A stretch of 64,000 bases of DNA from Cellulomonas hominis (GTDB taxonomy: Bacteria; Actinomycetota; Actinomycetes; Actinomycetales; Cellulomonadaceae). Made by a program: the position numbers and the translations under genes. How positions within the stretch are numbered: position 1 is the first letter of the stretch; each line of letters starts with the position of its first letter. Location: NCBI RefSeq assembly GCF_901521055.1, contig NZ_CABEGA010000062.1, positions 33,217 through 97,216 on the forward strand. The letters run 5' to 3'. Below, piece after piece: positions 31,317-41,211 of this stretch. Below the pieces are notes generated by a model. It had not been told where the DNA came from, searched no databases, and saw only the letters and a list, made by a program, of their open reading frames with translations.

Positions 31317-32351
31317 GTGCCGACGACCTCCGCCCGCCTGCTCGCGCTGCTCTCCCTGCTGCAGGCGCGGCGGGACTGGCCCGCGACCGTCCTCGCCGAC
31401 CGGCTCGACGTGAGCGACCGCACCGTCCGCCGGGACGTCGACCGGCTGCGCGAGCTCGGCTACCCGATCGCGAGCACCCGCGGGCGCGAGGGCGGCTACC
31501 GCCTGGACGCGGGCGCCCGGCTGCCGCCGCTGCTGTTCGACGACGAGCAGGCGGTCGCGCTCACGGTCGCCCTGCAGACCGCGGCGGCCTCCGGGGCCGA
31601 CGTCGGTGAGGCCGCGGCCCGGTCCCTGCGCACCCTGCGGGACCTGATGCCCGCGCGGCTGCGACCGCGCGTGGACTCGGTCCTCGTGGCGTCCGCCGAG
31701 CCCGTCGCAGCACAAGAGGCGGTCGACCCGGCGGTGCTCGTCGCGCTGAGCACCGCGATCCGGCGGCACGAGACGGTGCGGTTCGACTACGCGGTGCCGG
31801 GCCGGCCGGCTGAGGGGCCGCCCCGCAGCGCGGAGCCGCACCACCTGGTGACGCGCGGGGGCCGCTGGTACCTGGTGGCGTGGGACCCGGACCGGGCGGA
31901 CTGGCGGACGTTCCGCGCCGACCGGATGCGGCTGCGCGACCCCGGCGGACCGCGCTTCGCCCCGCGGGACCTGCCCGGCGGCGACGTCGCGGCGTTCCTC
32001 ACGGGCCGGTTCCGCGGATCGATCGACCCGGACGCGCAGTGGCCGTGCCGGGGCGAGGTGGTCGTGCACGCCCCGGTGCGGGACGTGGCGCCGTGGGCGC
32101 GCGACGGCGTGGTGGAGGAGCTCGCGCCGGACCGGTGCCGCCTCGTGCTCGGGTCGTGGTCGTGGACCGGGCTGGCGGCCGAGCTCGGACGGCTCGACGC
32201 GGAGATCGACGTGGTGGGGCCGCCGGAGCTGGCCGAGGCGTGCGCCCGCCTGGCCGGACGCCTCACTCGCGCGGCTCAAGCCTCCGGTTCAGCCGCGTCG
32301 CCCGGTGTACCGACGCCCCCGGACACCTCCCCCAGCCGCCGCGCGAGGTAG
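31317..32351 (+). CDS. HTH-WYL transcriptional regulator (YafY type)
   Basis: The 344-residue protein has an N-terminal HTH_11 (SARLLALLSLLQARRDWPAT, then LADRLDVSDRTVRRDVDRLRELG). The YafY-style GREGGYRLDAGARLPPLLFDDEQAVAL follows. A WYL domain has its eponymous residues as RWYLVAWDPDRADWRTFRADRM, and a C-terminal WCX-like region ends the protein. WYL domains sense nucleic acids or other ligands. The 3' end overlaps the convergent sigma gene by 76 bases. It likely controls the divergent VOC gene. Confidence 0.93.
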   Translation: MPTTSARLLALLSLLQARRDWPATVLADRLDVSDRTVRRDVDRLRELGYPIASTRGREGGYRLDAGARLPPLLFDDEQAVALTVALQTAAASGADVGEAAARSLRTLRDLMPARLRPRVDSVLVASAEPVAAQEAVDPAVLVALSTAIRRHETVRFDYAVPGRPAEGPPRSAEPHHLVTRGGRWYLVAWDPDRADWRTFRADRMRLRDPGGPRFAPRDLPGGDVAAFLTGRFRGSIDPDAQWPCRGEVVVHAPVRDVAPWARDGVVEELAPDRCRLVLGSWSWTGLAAELGRLDAEIDVVGPPELAEACARLAGRLTRAAQASGSAASPGVPTPPDTSPSRRAR

Positions 32352-33619
32352 CGGCGCTCTGCCTCGTTCGCGACGAGGTCCAGCGCCTCGCGGTAGGCGG
32401 TCGCCGCCTCCGACCGACGCCCCGCGCGGCGCAGCAGGTCGGCCCGTGCCGCGAGCACGTAGTGGCTGCCCGCCAGCCTCGGGTCGCCGGCCACCGCGTC
32501 GACGGCCGCCAGCCCCGCCCCTGGTCCCTGCGCCATGCCCACGGCCACGGCGCGCGCGAGCCCCGCGAACGGCGACGGGGCCACGCGCAGCAGCTCGTCG
32601 TACAGCCGCACGACCTCCGGCCAGTCAGCGCCCGCGTCGGACGGCACCGCGGTAGACGGCACCGCGCCCGACGACCCCGCGCCCGACCGCACCGCGCGCG
32701 TGTGCTCCGCGGCGATCCGCGCCTGCAGCAGGTACGGACCCACCCGGCCACCGCGGGCGACGAGGTCGCGCGCGACGGCCAGCGCACCCATGCCGTCGGC
32801 GACCTCGCCCGCGTCCCAGAGCGCACGGTCCTGGTCCTCCAGCGGCACGAGGTCGCCGTGCGCGTCGGCCCGGGCGGCCCGGCGCGAGTCCTGGAGCAGC
32901 ACGAGGGCCAGCAGCCCGTGGACCTCCGGGTCGTCGGGCACGAGCCGCGCCACCAGCCGCGCCAGCCGCACGGCCTCGTCGCACAGCCGCAGCCGTACCA
33001 GGTCGGCGCCGGCGCTCGCGGAGTAGCCCTCGGAGAACAGCAGGTAGACGACCGCGAGCACGCCGTCCAGCCGCTCGGGCAGCCGGTCGGCGGGCGGCAC
33101 GCGGTACGGGATGCGGGCGTCGGCGATCTTGCGCCGGCCCCGGACCAGCCGCTTGGCCATCGCGTCCTCGGACGTGCCGAACGCGCGGGCGATCTCCGCG
33201 ACGCTCAGGCCGCACAGCGTGCGCAGGGTCAGGGCCACCTGCACCTCGAGCGCCAGCGCCGGGTGGCAGCACGTCGCGATCAGCGCCAGCCGGTCGTCCG
33301 GGAGCTCGCGGGGGTCGTCGGGCTCCGGCCCGGGCACGGTGCCGCCGTCCGTCATCGCCGCCACCTCCGCCCGGTGCCGCGCCTCGGTGCCGGAGCGACG
33401 TAGCCGGTCCAGGGCGCTGCGCCGCGCCGCCGTCGTGAGCCACGCCCCGGGACGGTCGGGCACGCCGTCCCGGGGCCACGTGCGGGTGGCGGCGGTGAAG
33501 GCGTCCTGCGCGCAGTCCTCGGCCAGCGCCCAGTCCCCTGTCACCCGGATCACCGTCGCCACGACCCGCCCCCACTCGTCCCGGAAGGCGCGGGTGAGGG
33601 CGTCGTCGACGGCGGTCAC
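32276..33619 (-). CDS. Sigma-70-like factor of the DUF6596/YCII-linked type
   Basis: The 447-residue protein has ECF regions 2 and 4 in its first ~170 residues (VIRVTGDWALAEDCAQDAFTAA, ALDRLRRSGTEARHR, then EIARAFGTSEDAMAKRLVRGRRKI). A long C-terminal helical part follows (LYLLFSEGY-like VVYLLFSEGYSAS, RLARLVARLVPDDPEVHGLLAL, TPR-like ARADLLRRAGRRSEAATAYREAL). This is the ECF42 architecture, nearly always next to a YCII/DGPF-domain gene, as here. The GTG start overlaps that gene's stop (GTGA). Confidence 0.92.
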   Translation of the reverse strand: MTAVDDALTRAFRDEWGRVVATVIRVTGDWALAEDCAQDAFTAATRTWPRDGVPDRPGAWLTTAARRSALDRLRRSGTEARHRAEVAAMTDGGTVPGPEPDDPRELPDDRLALIATCCHPALALEVQVALTLRTLCGLSVAEIARAFGTSEDAMAKRLVRGRRKIADARIPYRVPPADRLPERLDGVLAVVYLLFSEGYSASAGADLVRLRLCDEAVRLARLVARLVPDDPEVHGLLALVLLQDSRRAARADAHGDLVPLEDQDRALWDAGEVADGMGALAVARDLVARGGRVGPYLLQARIAAEHTRAVRSGAGSSGAVPSTAVPSDAGADWPEVVRLYDELLRVAPSPFAGLARAVAVGMAQGPGAGLAAVDAVAGDPRLAGSHYVLAARADLLRRAGRRSEAATAYREALDLVANEAERRYLARRLGEVSGGVGTPGDAAEPEA

Positions 33620-34305
33620 CACTGCCAGAGGGGCCGGATCTCGACCGCTCCCGCAACGGCCGCCGGGTGCTGCGCGGCGACGTCGATCGCGGCGTCCAGG
33701 TCCGGCGCCGCGATGAGCGCCACGCCCGCGACCTGCTCGGCGACCTCCGCGTACGGGCCCCGGGCGACGACCGTCCGGCCGTCGCGGACCCGGACCGTGC
33801 GCGCCTCGGCCGGCGGCCGCAGCCGGTGCCCGCCGAGGTCGGTCCCCCGCATCCGCTCGGCCCACGCGGTCGGCGGCTCGTCGGGCTGCGGCGTCCCGTC
33901 GGGGACCTCGCCCATGAGCAGGAGGTAGTGCCCGGCGCCCGCCTCGTCGGGGGCCAGGACGTGCCCGTCGGGCTGCGCCCCGTCGAACGGCCACACCTCC
34001 CGCACCTCGATCGCCCCGAACCGCGCGGCCGGGTGCTCCGCCGCGAGGGCGACGGCCTGCTCCAGGTCCGGCACGTCCAGCACGTCGAACCCGCCCACCA
34101 GCTCCTTGTACTCGGCGAACGGGCCGTCGGTCACCAGCGTGCGCCCGCCCCGCACCCGCACGGTGGTCGCCGAGCTCGCCTCGGCGAGCCGGTGGCCCTC
34201 CCGGCGTCCGGCACGGTCGGCGCGCTCCACCCAGGCGGCGGGGTCGGCCTCCTCGGCGGTCGGTGCGGCGTCGGCACCCACCCGCACGAACGTCACGTAC
34301 GTCAT
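33616..34305 (-). CDS. Duplicated YCII/DGPF-domain protein
   Basis: The 229-residue protein has two YCII-related (DGPF) repeats. The first contains VRVRGGRTLVTDGPFAEYKE, then GFDVLDVPDLEQAVALAAEHPAA and AIEVREVWPF. The second contains VRVRDGRTVVARGPYAEVAE, then VALIAAPDLDAAIDVAAQHPAA and EIRPLWQW. The DGPF motif is changed to RGPY in the second copy. Such proteins are the usual partner of ECF42 sigma factors, to which this gene is coupled. GAGGAG lies just before the ATG. Confidence 0.9.
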   Translation of the reverse strand: MTYVTFVRVGADAAPTAEEADPAAWVERADRAGRREGHRLAEASSATTVRVRGGRTLVTDGPFAEYKELVGGFDVLDVPDLEQAVALAAEHPAARFGAIEVREVWPFDGAQPDGHVLAPDEAGAGHYLLLMGEVPDGTPQPDEPPTAWAERMRGTDLGGHRLRPPAEARTVRVRDGRTVVARGPYAEVAEQVAGVALIAAPDLDAAIDVAAQHPAAVAGAVEIRPLWQW

Positions 34306-34486
34306 GGCTCCTCCTCGGTTCGTCGGTCTGTCAGCAGCACGACGCACAGGTCGGCGTCACGAGGACACCCCGGCATCATCCGGGACCGGCGACATCCCGG
34401 TCGAGGGTGTCCTGACGGGCCGGGGGACGGCGTCGGGGAGGTGCGGCGTCCCCGTCCGGGGCGCCCGGACACCCTGGAGGTCTGCC

Positions 34487-34648
34487 ATGACGTTCGACCA
34501 GCCCCAGCTCGCCCTGCTCCTGTCGCGGCGCGCCGTGCTCATCGAGTCCCGCAGCGCGCTGCCCGACGCCCCGCAGGTGCCGCCGCCGACCCCCGAGCAG
34601 GAGGAGCGCGACCGGCGAGGCGTGCCGGGTGACGCCGGCGCCCGCTGA
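34487..34648 (+). CDS. Small hypothetical protein (53 residues)
   Basis: The ATG follows a very good ribosome site (GGAGG, seven bases away). The product begins [20 protein letters not shown] and continues with a Pro-rich stretch ([19 protein letters not shown]). No homologue or domain is recognised. It is convergent with the UvrA-like gene. The upstream 180 bases contain three copies of GGACACCC or its complement (near 34361, 34405 and 34468). Real translation is plausible but unproven. Confidence 0.45.
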   Translation: MTFDQPQLALLLSRRAVLIESRSALPDAPQVPPPTPEQEERDRRGVPGDAGAR

Positions 34649-34671
34649 GCCCGGCGCCGGACCCCGGCCCG

Positions 34672-37056
<2,385 letters not shown>

Positions 37057-37220
37057 CGGGTCTCCGTCTGTGAGGCGGGGGTCGCGGTGCGCCGGCGGTC
37101 GGGCAGGCCGGGACGGCGGTGTCGGCGGGGGTCCGACGCGGCGCAGCTCCACCGTAGCGGGGCCGCTCCCGCCAGGTGGAGACCCCCGGGGGCGGGACCC
37201 CGCGCCGGGTAGGTGCTGCG

Positions 37221-37631
37221 TCAGCGGCGCTCCTGGATGCGGATCATGTTGCCGGCGGGGTCCCGCACCGCGCAGTCCCGGATGCCGTACGGCTGCTCCG
37301 TCGGCTCCTGCATGATCTCGGCGTCGGCGGCCTGCAGGCGCTCGAACGTCCCGTCCAGGTCCGTGGTGGCCAGGAGCAGCCCGGCGTAGGTGCCCTTCGC
37401 CATCATCTCGGCGATCGTGCGGCGCTCGTCGTCGGTGAGGCCCGGGTTCGCGGACGGCGGGTTCAGCACGATCGACGTGTCCGGCTGCCCGGGCGGACCG
37501 ACCGTGAGCCAGCGCATCGCGCCCTTGCCGACGTCGAGGCGGACCTCGAAGCCGAGCAGGTCGCGGTAGAACGCCAGCGAGGCGTCCGGGTCGTCGTGCG
37601 GGAGGAAGCTGGAGTGGATGGTGATGTCCAT
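37221..37631 (-). CDS. VOC-family (glyoxalase-like) protein
   Basis: The 136-residue protein starts DITIHSSFLPHDDPDASLAFYRDLLGFEVRLDVG in the usual VOC way. It ends with RDCAVRDPAGNMIRIQE, whose Glu is the second-module metal ligand. A TAGCGT element (37639-37644, inside the end of the AraC gene) ends seven bases before the ATG. The gene therefore seems to have its own leaderless promoter as well as being five bases behind the AraC regulator. Probable role is metal-dependent detoxification or drug binding. Confidence 0.9.
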   Translation of the reverse strand: MDITIHSSFLPHDDPDASLAFYRDLLGFEVRLDVGKGAMRWLTVGPPGQPDTSIVLNPPSANPGLTDDERRTIAEMMAKGTYAGLLLATTDLDGTFERLQAADAEIMQEPTEQPYGIRDCAVRDPAGNMIRIQERR

Positions 37632-37636
37632 GCCCG

Positions 37637-38086
37637 TCACGCTAGGTGCGGCACCGGCGTCCGTGCTTCTCGATTCCTGACCGGTCGCGTCACCTGCTTC
37701 GCGACGCAGGGCGGCAGCCCGGTGGTGGCCTGCGCCTCCTGCTTCCGGTAGACGCTCGGCGGCACCCCCACGAGCTCCGTGAACCGGGTGCTGAACGTGC
37801 CGAGCGACGAGCACCCGACGGCGAAGCACACCTCGGTCACGCTGAGGTCCCCGCGCCGCAGCAGCGCCATGGCGCGCTCGATGCGCCGGGTCATCAGGTA
37901 CGAGTACGGGGACTCCCCGAACGCCAGCTTGAACTGCCGGCTCAGGTGCCCGGACGACATGTGCGCGTCCCGGGCGAGCGCCTCGACGTCGAGGGGCTGC
38001 GCGTACTCGCGGTCGATCCGGTCGCGGACGCGGCGCAGCCGGGCGAGGTCCTGGAGGCGGTGCGTGCCGGCCGCGTCGGTGGTCAC
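37637..38086 (-). CDS. AraC-family transcriptional regulator (DNA-binding domain only)
   Basis: The 149-residue protein is mainly the two-HTH AraC domain: IDREYAQPLDVEALARDAHM, SSGHLSRQFKLAFGESPYSY and the second HTH SVTEVCFAVGCSSLGTFSTRF with the VGVPPSVYRK signature. No ligand-binding domain is present. The last ~25 residues are a basic tail. It starts with GTG at 38086 and is followed by the VOC gene after five bases, a pair often seen in actinobacteria, with the regulator controlling the VOC gene. Confidence 0.92.
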   Translation of the reverse strand: MTTDAAGTHRLQDLARLRRVRDRIDREYAQPLDVEALARDAHMSSGHLSRQFKLAFGESPYSYLMTRRIERAMALLRRGDLSVTEVCFAVGCSSLGTFSTRFTELVGVPPSVYRKQEAQATTGLPPCVAKQVTRPVRNREARTPVPHLA

Positions 38087-38155
38087 GGGTGCGATGCTGC
38101 CACGCGCGCCGGCCCGTGCCCAGGGCCTTCCGGCGGGCGGGTCAGGGCGCGCGCG

Positions 38156-38914
38156 TCACGGCGCCGGGAGCAGCGGCGCCCCCGCGTCGAGGAGCGCACG
38201 CGCGGCGGGCCCGTCGAGCGGCGCGTCGGTCACGATCCCCGTCACGTCGGTCAGCGGGAGCACCCGGAACGGCGACGCCGCGCCGATCTTCTCGGCGCTC
38301 GCCAGCACGTAGGTGTCCCCCGCGCGGGCGGCGAGGGTCCGCTTGGTGGCGGCCTCCTCCGCGTCCCCGGTCGTGAGGCCGGCCTCGGCGTGCACCCCGG
38401 TGACCCCGAGCAGGAACACGTCGGCCCAGATGCCCGCGGCGGCCTCGGCCAGGAGCGCGCCGGAGGTCACGACGGAGTGCTTGAACAGGCGCCCCCCGAG
38501 CACGAGGACGTCGACGGTCGGGTGCTCGGCGAGCGCGGCGGCCACCGTGGGGCTGTGCGTGACGACGGTCGCGCGCAGGTCCGGGGCCAGCGCGCGGGCG
38601 ACGGCCAGCGCGGTGGTCCCCCCGTCGAGGATCGCCGTGCTCCCGGGCCGCACCAGCTCCGCCGCACGGCGCGCGACGCGGTCCTTGTTCTCCACGGCGA
38701 CGCTGCGCCGGCCCGCGTAGTCGGCGACGGCCGGCGACACCGGCAGGGCGCCGCCGTAGACGCGCTGGCACAGGCCCGCGGCCGCCATCTCGCGCAGGTC
38801 ACGGCGCACGGTGTCCTCCGACAGCCCGAGCCGCACCGCCACGTCCTTCGCGACCACGCGGCCCTCGGTGCGTAGCACCCGCAGCAGCTCGTCCTGGCGT
38901 TGCGCCGGCAGCAT
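38156..38914 (-). CDS. DeoR-family transcriptional regulator
   Basis: The 252-residue protein has a DeoR helix-turn-helix (RQDELLRVLRTEGRVVAKDV, then AVRLGLSEDTVRRDLREMAAAG, followed by RVYGGALPV). A sugar-phosphate sensor domain follows (STAILDGGTTALAVARAL, VLGGRLFKHSVVTSGALL, LLGVTGVHAEAGLTTGDAEEAATKRTL). The start is the ATG at 38914, with GAGGAGG upstream. It is divergent from a nucleoside deoxyribosyltransferase-like gene, with TGCAC sites in between. Confidence 0.94.
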   Translation of the reverse strand: MLPAQRQDELLRVLRTEGRVVAKDVAVRLGLSEDTVRRDLREMAAAGLCQRVYGGALPVSPAVADYAGRRSVAVENKDRVARRAAELVRPGSTAILDGGTTALAVARALAPDLRATVVTHSPTVAAALAEHPTVDVLVLGGRLFKHSVVTSGALLAEAAAGIWADVFLLGVTGVHAEAGLTTGDAEEAATKRTLAARAGDTYVLASAEKIGAASPFRVLPLTDVTGIVTDAPLDGPAARALLDAGAPLLPAP

Positions 38915-38947
38915 CGCGTCCTCCTCATGTCGATTGGTGCCTAGTCT

Positions 38948-38973
38948 TGCACGTTTCTGCACGCTAGTGTGCA
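38948..38973. promoter_or_regulatory. TGCAC operator overlapping the -10 element of the gene at 38978
   Basis: TGCAC (38958-38962) and GTGCA (38969-38973) form a palindrome with a 6-base centre, and another TGCAC is at 38948-38952. A TAGTGT -10 element (38965-38970) lies inside the palindrome and ends seven bases before the ATG at 38978. Binding by DeoR would block this promoter directly. Confidence 0.6.
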
Positions 38974-38977
38974 CGGC

Positions 38978-39355
38978 ATGACACCTCTGATGATCCTCAT
39001 CGCCGGCCCCTACCAGTCCGGCACGAACGGCGACCCCGACGCGATGGCCGCGAACCTCCGCCGGCTCGAGGAGGCCGCCTGGCCGGTGTTCGAGCGCGGG
39101 CACGTGCCCATGATCGGCGAGTGGGTCGCGCTGCCCGTGCTCAGCAGCATGGGCGCCTCGGGCCCCGACGACCCGCGCGCCGCCGACGTCCTCTACCCCA
39201 CCGCCGAGCGCCTGCTCCAGCACTGCGACGCCGTCCTGCGCCTGCCCGGCGAGTCCCGCGGCGCGGACAACGACGTCGTCATCGCCCGCCGGCGCGGCAT
39301 CCCGGTGTGGACGTCGGTGGACGAGATCCCCGTCGCCGCGACGACCCGGGCCTGA
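38978..39355 (+). CDS. Nucleoside 2-deoxyribosyltransferase-like protein (DUF4406 type)
   Basis: The 125-residue protein has the N-terminal loop LMILIAGPYQSGTNGDPDAM, as in nucleoside 2-deoxyribosyltransferase and DUF4406 proteins. HVPMIGEWVALPVLSSMG and the C-terminal HCDAVLRLPGESRGADNDVVIARRRGIPVW follow. The ATG at 38978 is chosen because a -10 element lies seven bases upstream; a GTG at 38969 is in the operator. Divergence from a DeoR regulator suggests a role in nucleoside or sugar salvage. Confidence 0.75.
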   Translation: MTPLMILIAGPYQSGTNGDPDAMAANLRRLEEAAWPVFERGHVPMIGEWVALPVLSSMGASGPDDPRAADVLYPTAERLLQHCDAVLRLPGESRGADNDVVIARRRGIPVWTSVDEIPVAATTRA

Positions 39356-39422
39356 CGTGGGACGCGCGCCGGCCCGCGCAATTCGCGTGCCGGCGCGGGC
39401 CCCGTCGCGGTTCACTGCGCGG

Positions 39423-40172
39423 GTGGACGACCGCACCGACCTGGCCCGCACCGCCCACGCCGACGCGTGGGAGCAGCACGGCGTGCTGCGGGCCGGGCGC
39501 GGCGGCGGCGTGGCGGACCTGCCCGGCGTCCGGCTCATGGCCAGCGGCCTGGCGCACCCGCAGTGGAACAACGGCGACGTCACCGACCCGGCCGTGGTCG
39601 ACGTGGACGCCGTCCGCGCCTGGTACGCCGCGCTCGGGGTCCCGTGGGGCGTGCGGGTGCCCGCGGGAGCACCGTGGCCGCACGGCCGCCACCTGTTCCG
39701 CAAGCGCCTCATGCTGCTGGACCTCGCCGCGCTCGTCCCGGCGCCCGCGGTGCCGGGTCTGCGGCTGCGCGCCGCCGGCCCGGACGACCTCACCGCGGTG
39801 GCGGCGGTCGACGCGGCGGCGTTCGACGGGGATCCGGCGGCGGAGGCCGCGTGGATCGGGGGCCACCTCGGCGCCCCGGGCGTCACCGTCGCCCTCGCCG
39901 AGCTCGACGGGGTCCCGGTCGGCACCGCGTCCGCCCTGCGCTCCGACGGGCGCGCCGGGCCGGCGGCCTACCTCGCGGGGGTGGGCGTCCTCCCGGAGGC
40001 GCACGGCCGGGACGTCGCCGCGGCGATGTCCGCGTGGCTGCTCCGGGACGCGGCGGACCGCGGCGCCCGCATCGCGCACCTGCACCCGGACACGGACGCG
40101 GCGGCCCGGGTGTACGGACGCCTGGGCTTCGTCGAGGTCGGCGGGCTGGACGTGTACGTGGACGTGGCCTGA
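39423..40172 (+). CDS. GNAT acetyltransferase with an unusual N-terminal domain
   Basis: The 249-residue protein starts with GTG at 39423. Residues ~1-105 form an N-terminal region seen in some actinobacterial GNATs (NNGDVTDPAVVDVDAVRAWY, ALGVPWGVRVPAG). The GNAT domain follows (LRLRAAGPDDLTAVAAVDAAAFDG, AYLAGVGVLPEAHGRDVAAAMSAWLL, ARVYGRLGFVEVGGLDVYV). The acetyl-CoA loop reads EAHGRDVA, a weaker form of the usual RGxGxA. Its stop overlaps the next GNAT gene by one base. Confidence 0.85.
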   Translation: MDDRTDLARTAHADAWEQHGVLRAGRGGGVADLPGVRLMASGLAHPQWNNGDVTDPAVVDVDAVRAWYAALGVPWGVRVPAGAPWPHGRHLFRKRLMLLDLAALVPAPAVPGLRLRAAGPDDLTAVAAVDAAAFDGDPAAEAAWIGGHLGAPGVTVALAELDGVPVGTASALRSDGRAGPAAYLAGVGVLPEAHGRDVAAAMSAWLLRDAADRGARIAHLHPDTDAAARVYGRLGFVEVGGLDVYVDVA

Positions 40173-40672
40173 TGCCCGTCGGCGACGGCGCTCCCCACGG
40201 CGTCCTGCTGCGACCGGGCGCACCCGCGGACGTCCCCCACCTCGTGGCGCTCTGGCGGCGGGCGGTGGTGGCGACGCACGACTTCCTCGCGCCGCAGGAC
40301 GTCGACCACTACGAGCAGGTCGTGCGCACCGCCCTGCCGGCGCTCGCGGTGGGCGTCGCGGAGCAGGACGGCCGGGTGCTCGGGTTCGTCGCCACGGACG
40401 GGCCGCGCGTCGAGATGCTGTTCGTCGACCCGGAGGCGCACGCCCGCGGCGTCGGCACGGCGCTGCTGGCCGCGGCCACGCGGGACCTGCCGGTGGTCGA
40501 GCTGGACGTCAACGAGCAGCATCCCGGCGCCCGGCGGTTCTACGCGCGCCGCGGGTTCCGCGAGGTCGGCCGGTCACCCGTGGACGGCGACGGCCGGCCG
40601 TACCCGCTCCTGCACCTGCGTCGCGCGACGCCCACGGATCAGGAGCCGAGGCGCCGCAGCGCGAACAGGTAG
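40172..40672 (+). CDS. GNAT acetyltransferase (YjaB-like)
   Basis: The 166-residue protein has LLRPGAPADVPHLVALWRRAV and ATHDFLAPQDVDHYEQVV near the start. The acetyl-CoA loop is MLFVDPEAHARGVGTALLAAA and the C-terminal strand-helix NEQHPGARRFYARRGFREVGRSPVDGDG. These match YjaB/YiaC-type N-acetyltransferases. It overlaps the previous GNAT stop (TGATG) and runs 34 bases into the convergent gene at 40639. The two GNAT genes form one operon. Confidence 0.88.
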   Translation: MPVGDGAPHGVLLRPGAPADVPHLVALWRRAVVATHDFLAPQDVDHYEQVVRTALPALAVGVAEQDGRVLGFVATDGPRVEMLFVDPEAHARGVGTALLAAATRDLPVVELDVNEQHPGARRFYARRGFREVGRSPVDGDGRPYPLLHLRRATPTDQEPRRRSANR

Positions 40673-41211
40673 GGCTCGCGCATCCCCCGGGCGTCCATCG
40701 CCCCGACCACGGTCGCGTCGTCGACGGTGCGGAACACGTCGATCACCGGCAGGTCGTCGTAGACCAGCGCGGCGGACACCACGCCGCGGTACTCCACCGG
40801 ACGCAGCCGCCCGTGCGGCCGCGTGGTGCCGAGCAGCGGGGCGACGAGGCCGAACGCCCCGGCTGCCGCGCGGTTCCGGAGCGCCGGCGCGCACCGCAGG
40901 GCCAGCCCGAGCGGGACGACGGCCGGGTTCACGCTCACCAGCCGGCGTCCGGACCGGAACACCAGCGGGTGCACGCGGTCCTCGTCGTCGAACCGCTTGC
41001 CCTGCCACCCGAGCGCCTCCAGCACGCCGTCCAGGCGGTGACCGGTCGGGATCCCCCACCCCCGCCACGCGCCGCGGAGCTGCGCGAGGGACGTCGGCGG
41101 GAGCGCGTCGTACCGGGCCAGCGCGGTCGCCGCCGTCCCGTCGCCGAGCAGCGCGTCCTCATCCGGCACGCCCCCGCCCCGCACGCCGCCGCCCCGCACG
41201 TCCCCGCTCAC
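40639..41211 (-). CDS. GXWXG/DUF4334-domain protein
   Basis: The 190-residue protein has the GXWXG domain (TSLAQLRGAWRGWGIPTGHR, LEALGWQGKRFDDEDRVHPL) followed by the DUF4334 domain (VEYRGVVSAALVYDDLPVID, FRTVDDATVVGAMDARG, FALRRL). This two-domain form is widespread in actinobacteria; no reaction is established. The GTG start at 41211 overlaps the glycosyltransferase stop as GTGA. The first ~15 residues are Gly-rich (SGDVRGGGVRGGGV), a direct repeat at DNA level. Confidence 0.85.
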   Translation of the reverse strand: MSGDVRGGGVRGGGVPDEDALLGDGTAATALARYDALPPTSLAQLRGAWRGWGIPTGHRLDGVLEALGWQGKRFDDEDRVHPLVFRSGRRLVSVNPAVVPLGLALRCAPALRNRAAAGAFGLVAPLLGTTRPHGRLRPVEYRGVVSAALVYDDLPVIDVFRTVDDATVVGAMDARGMREPYLFALRRLGS

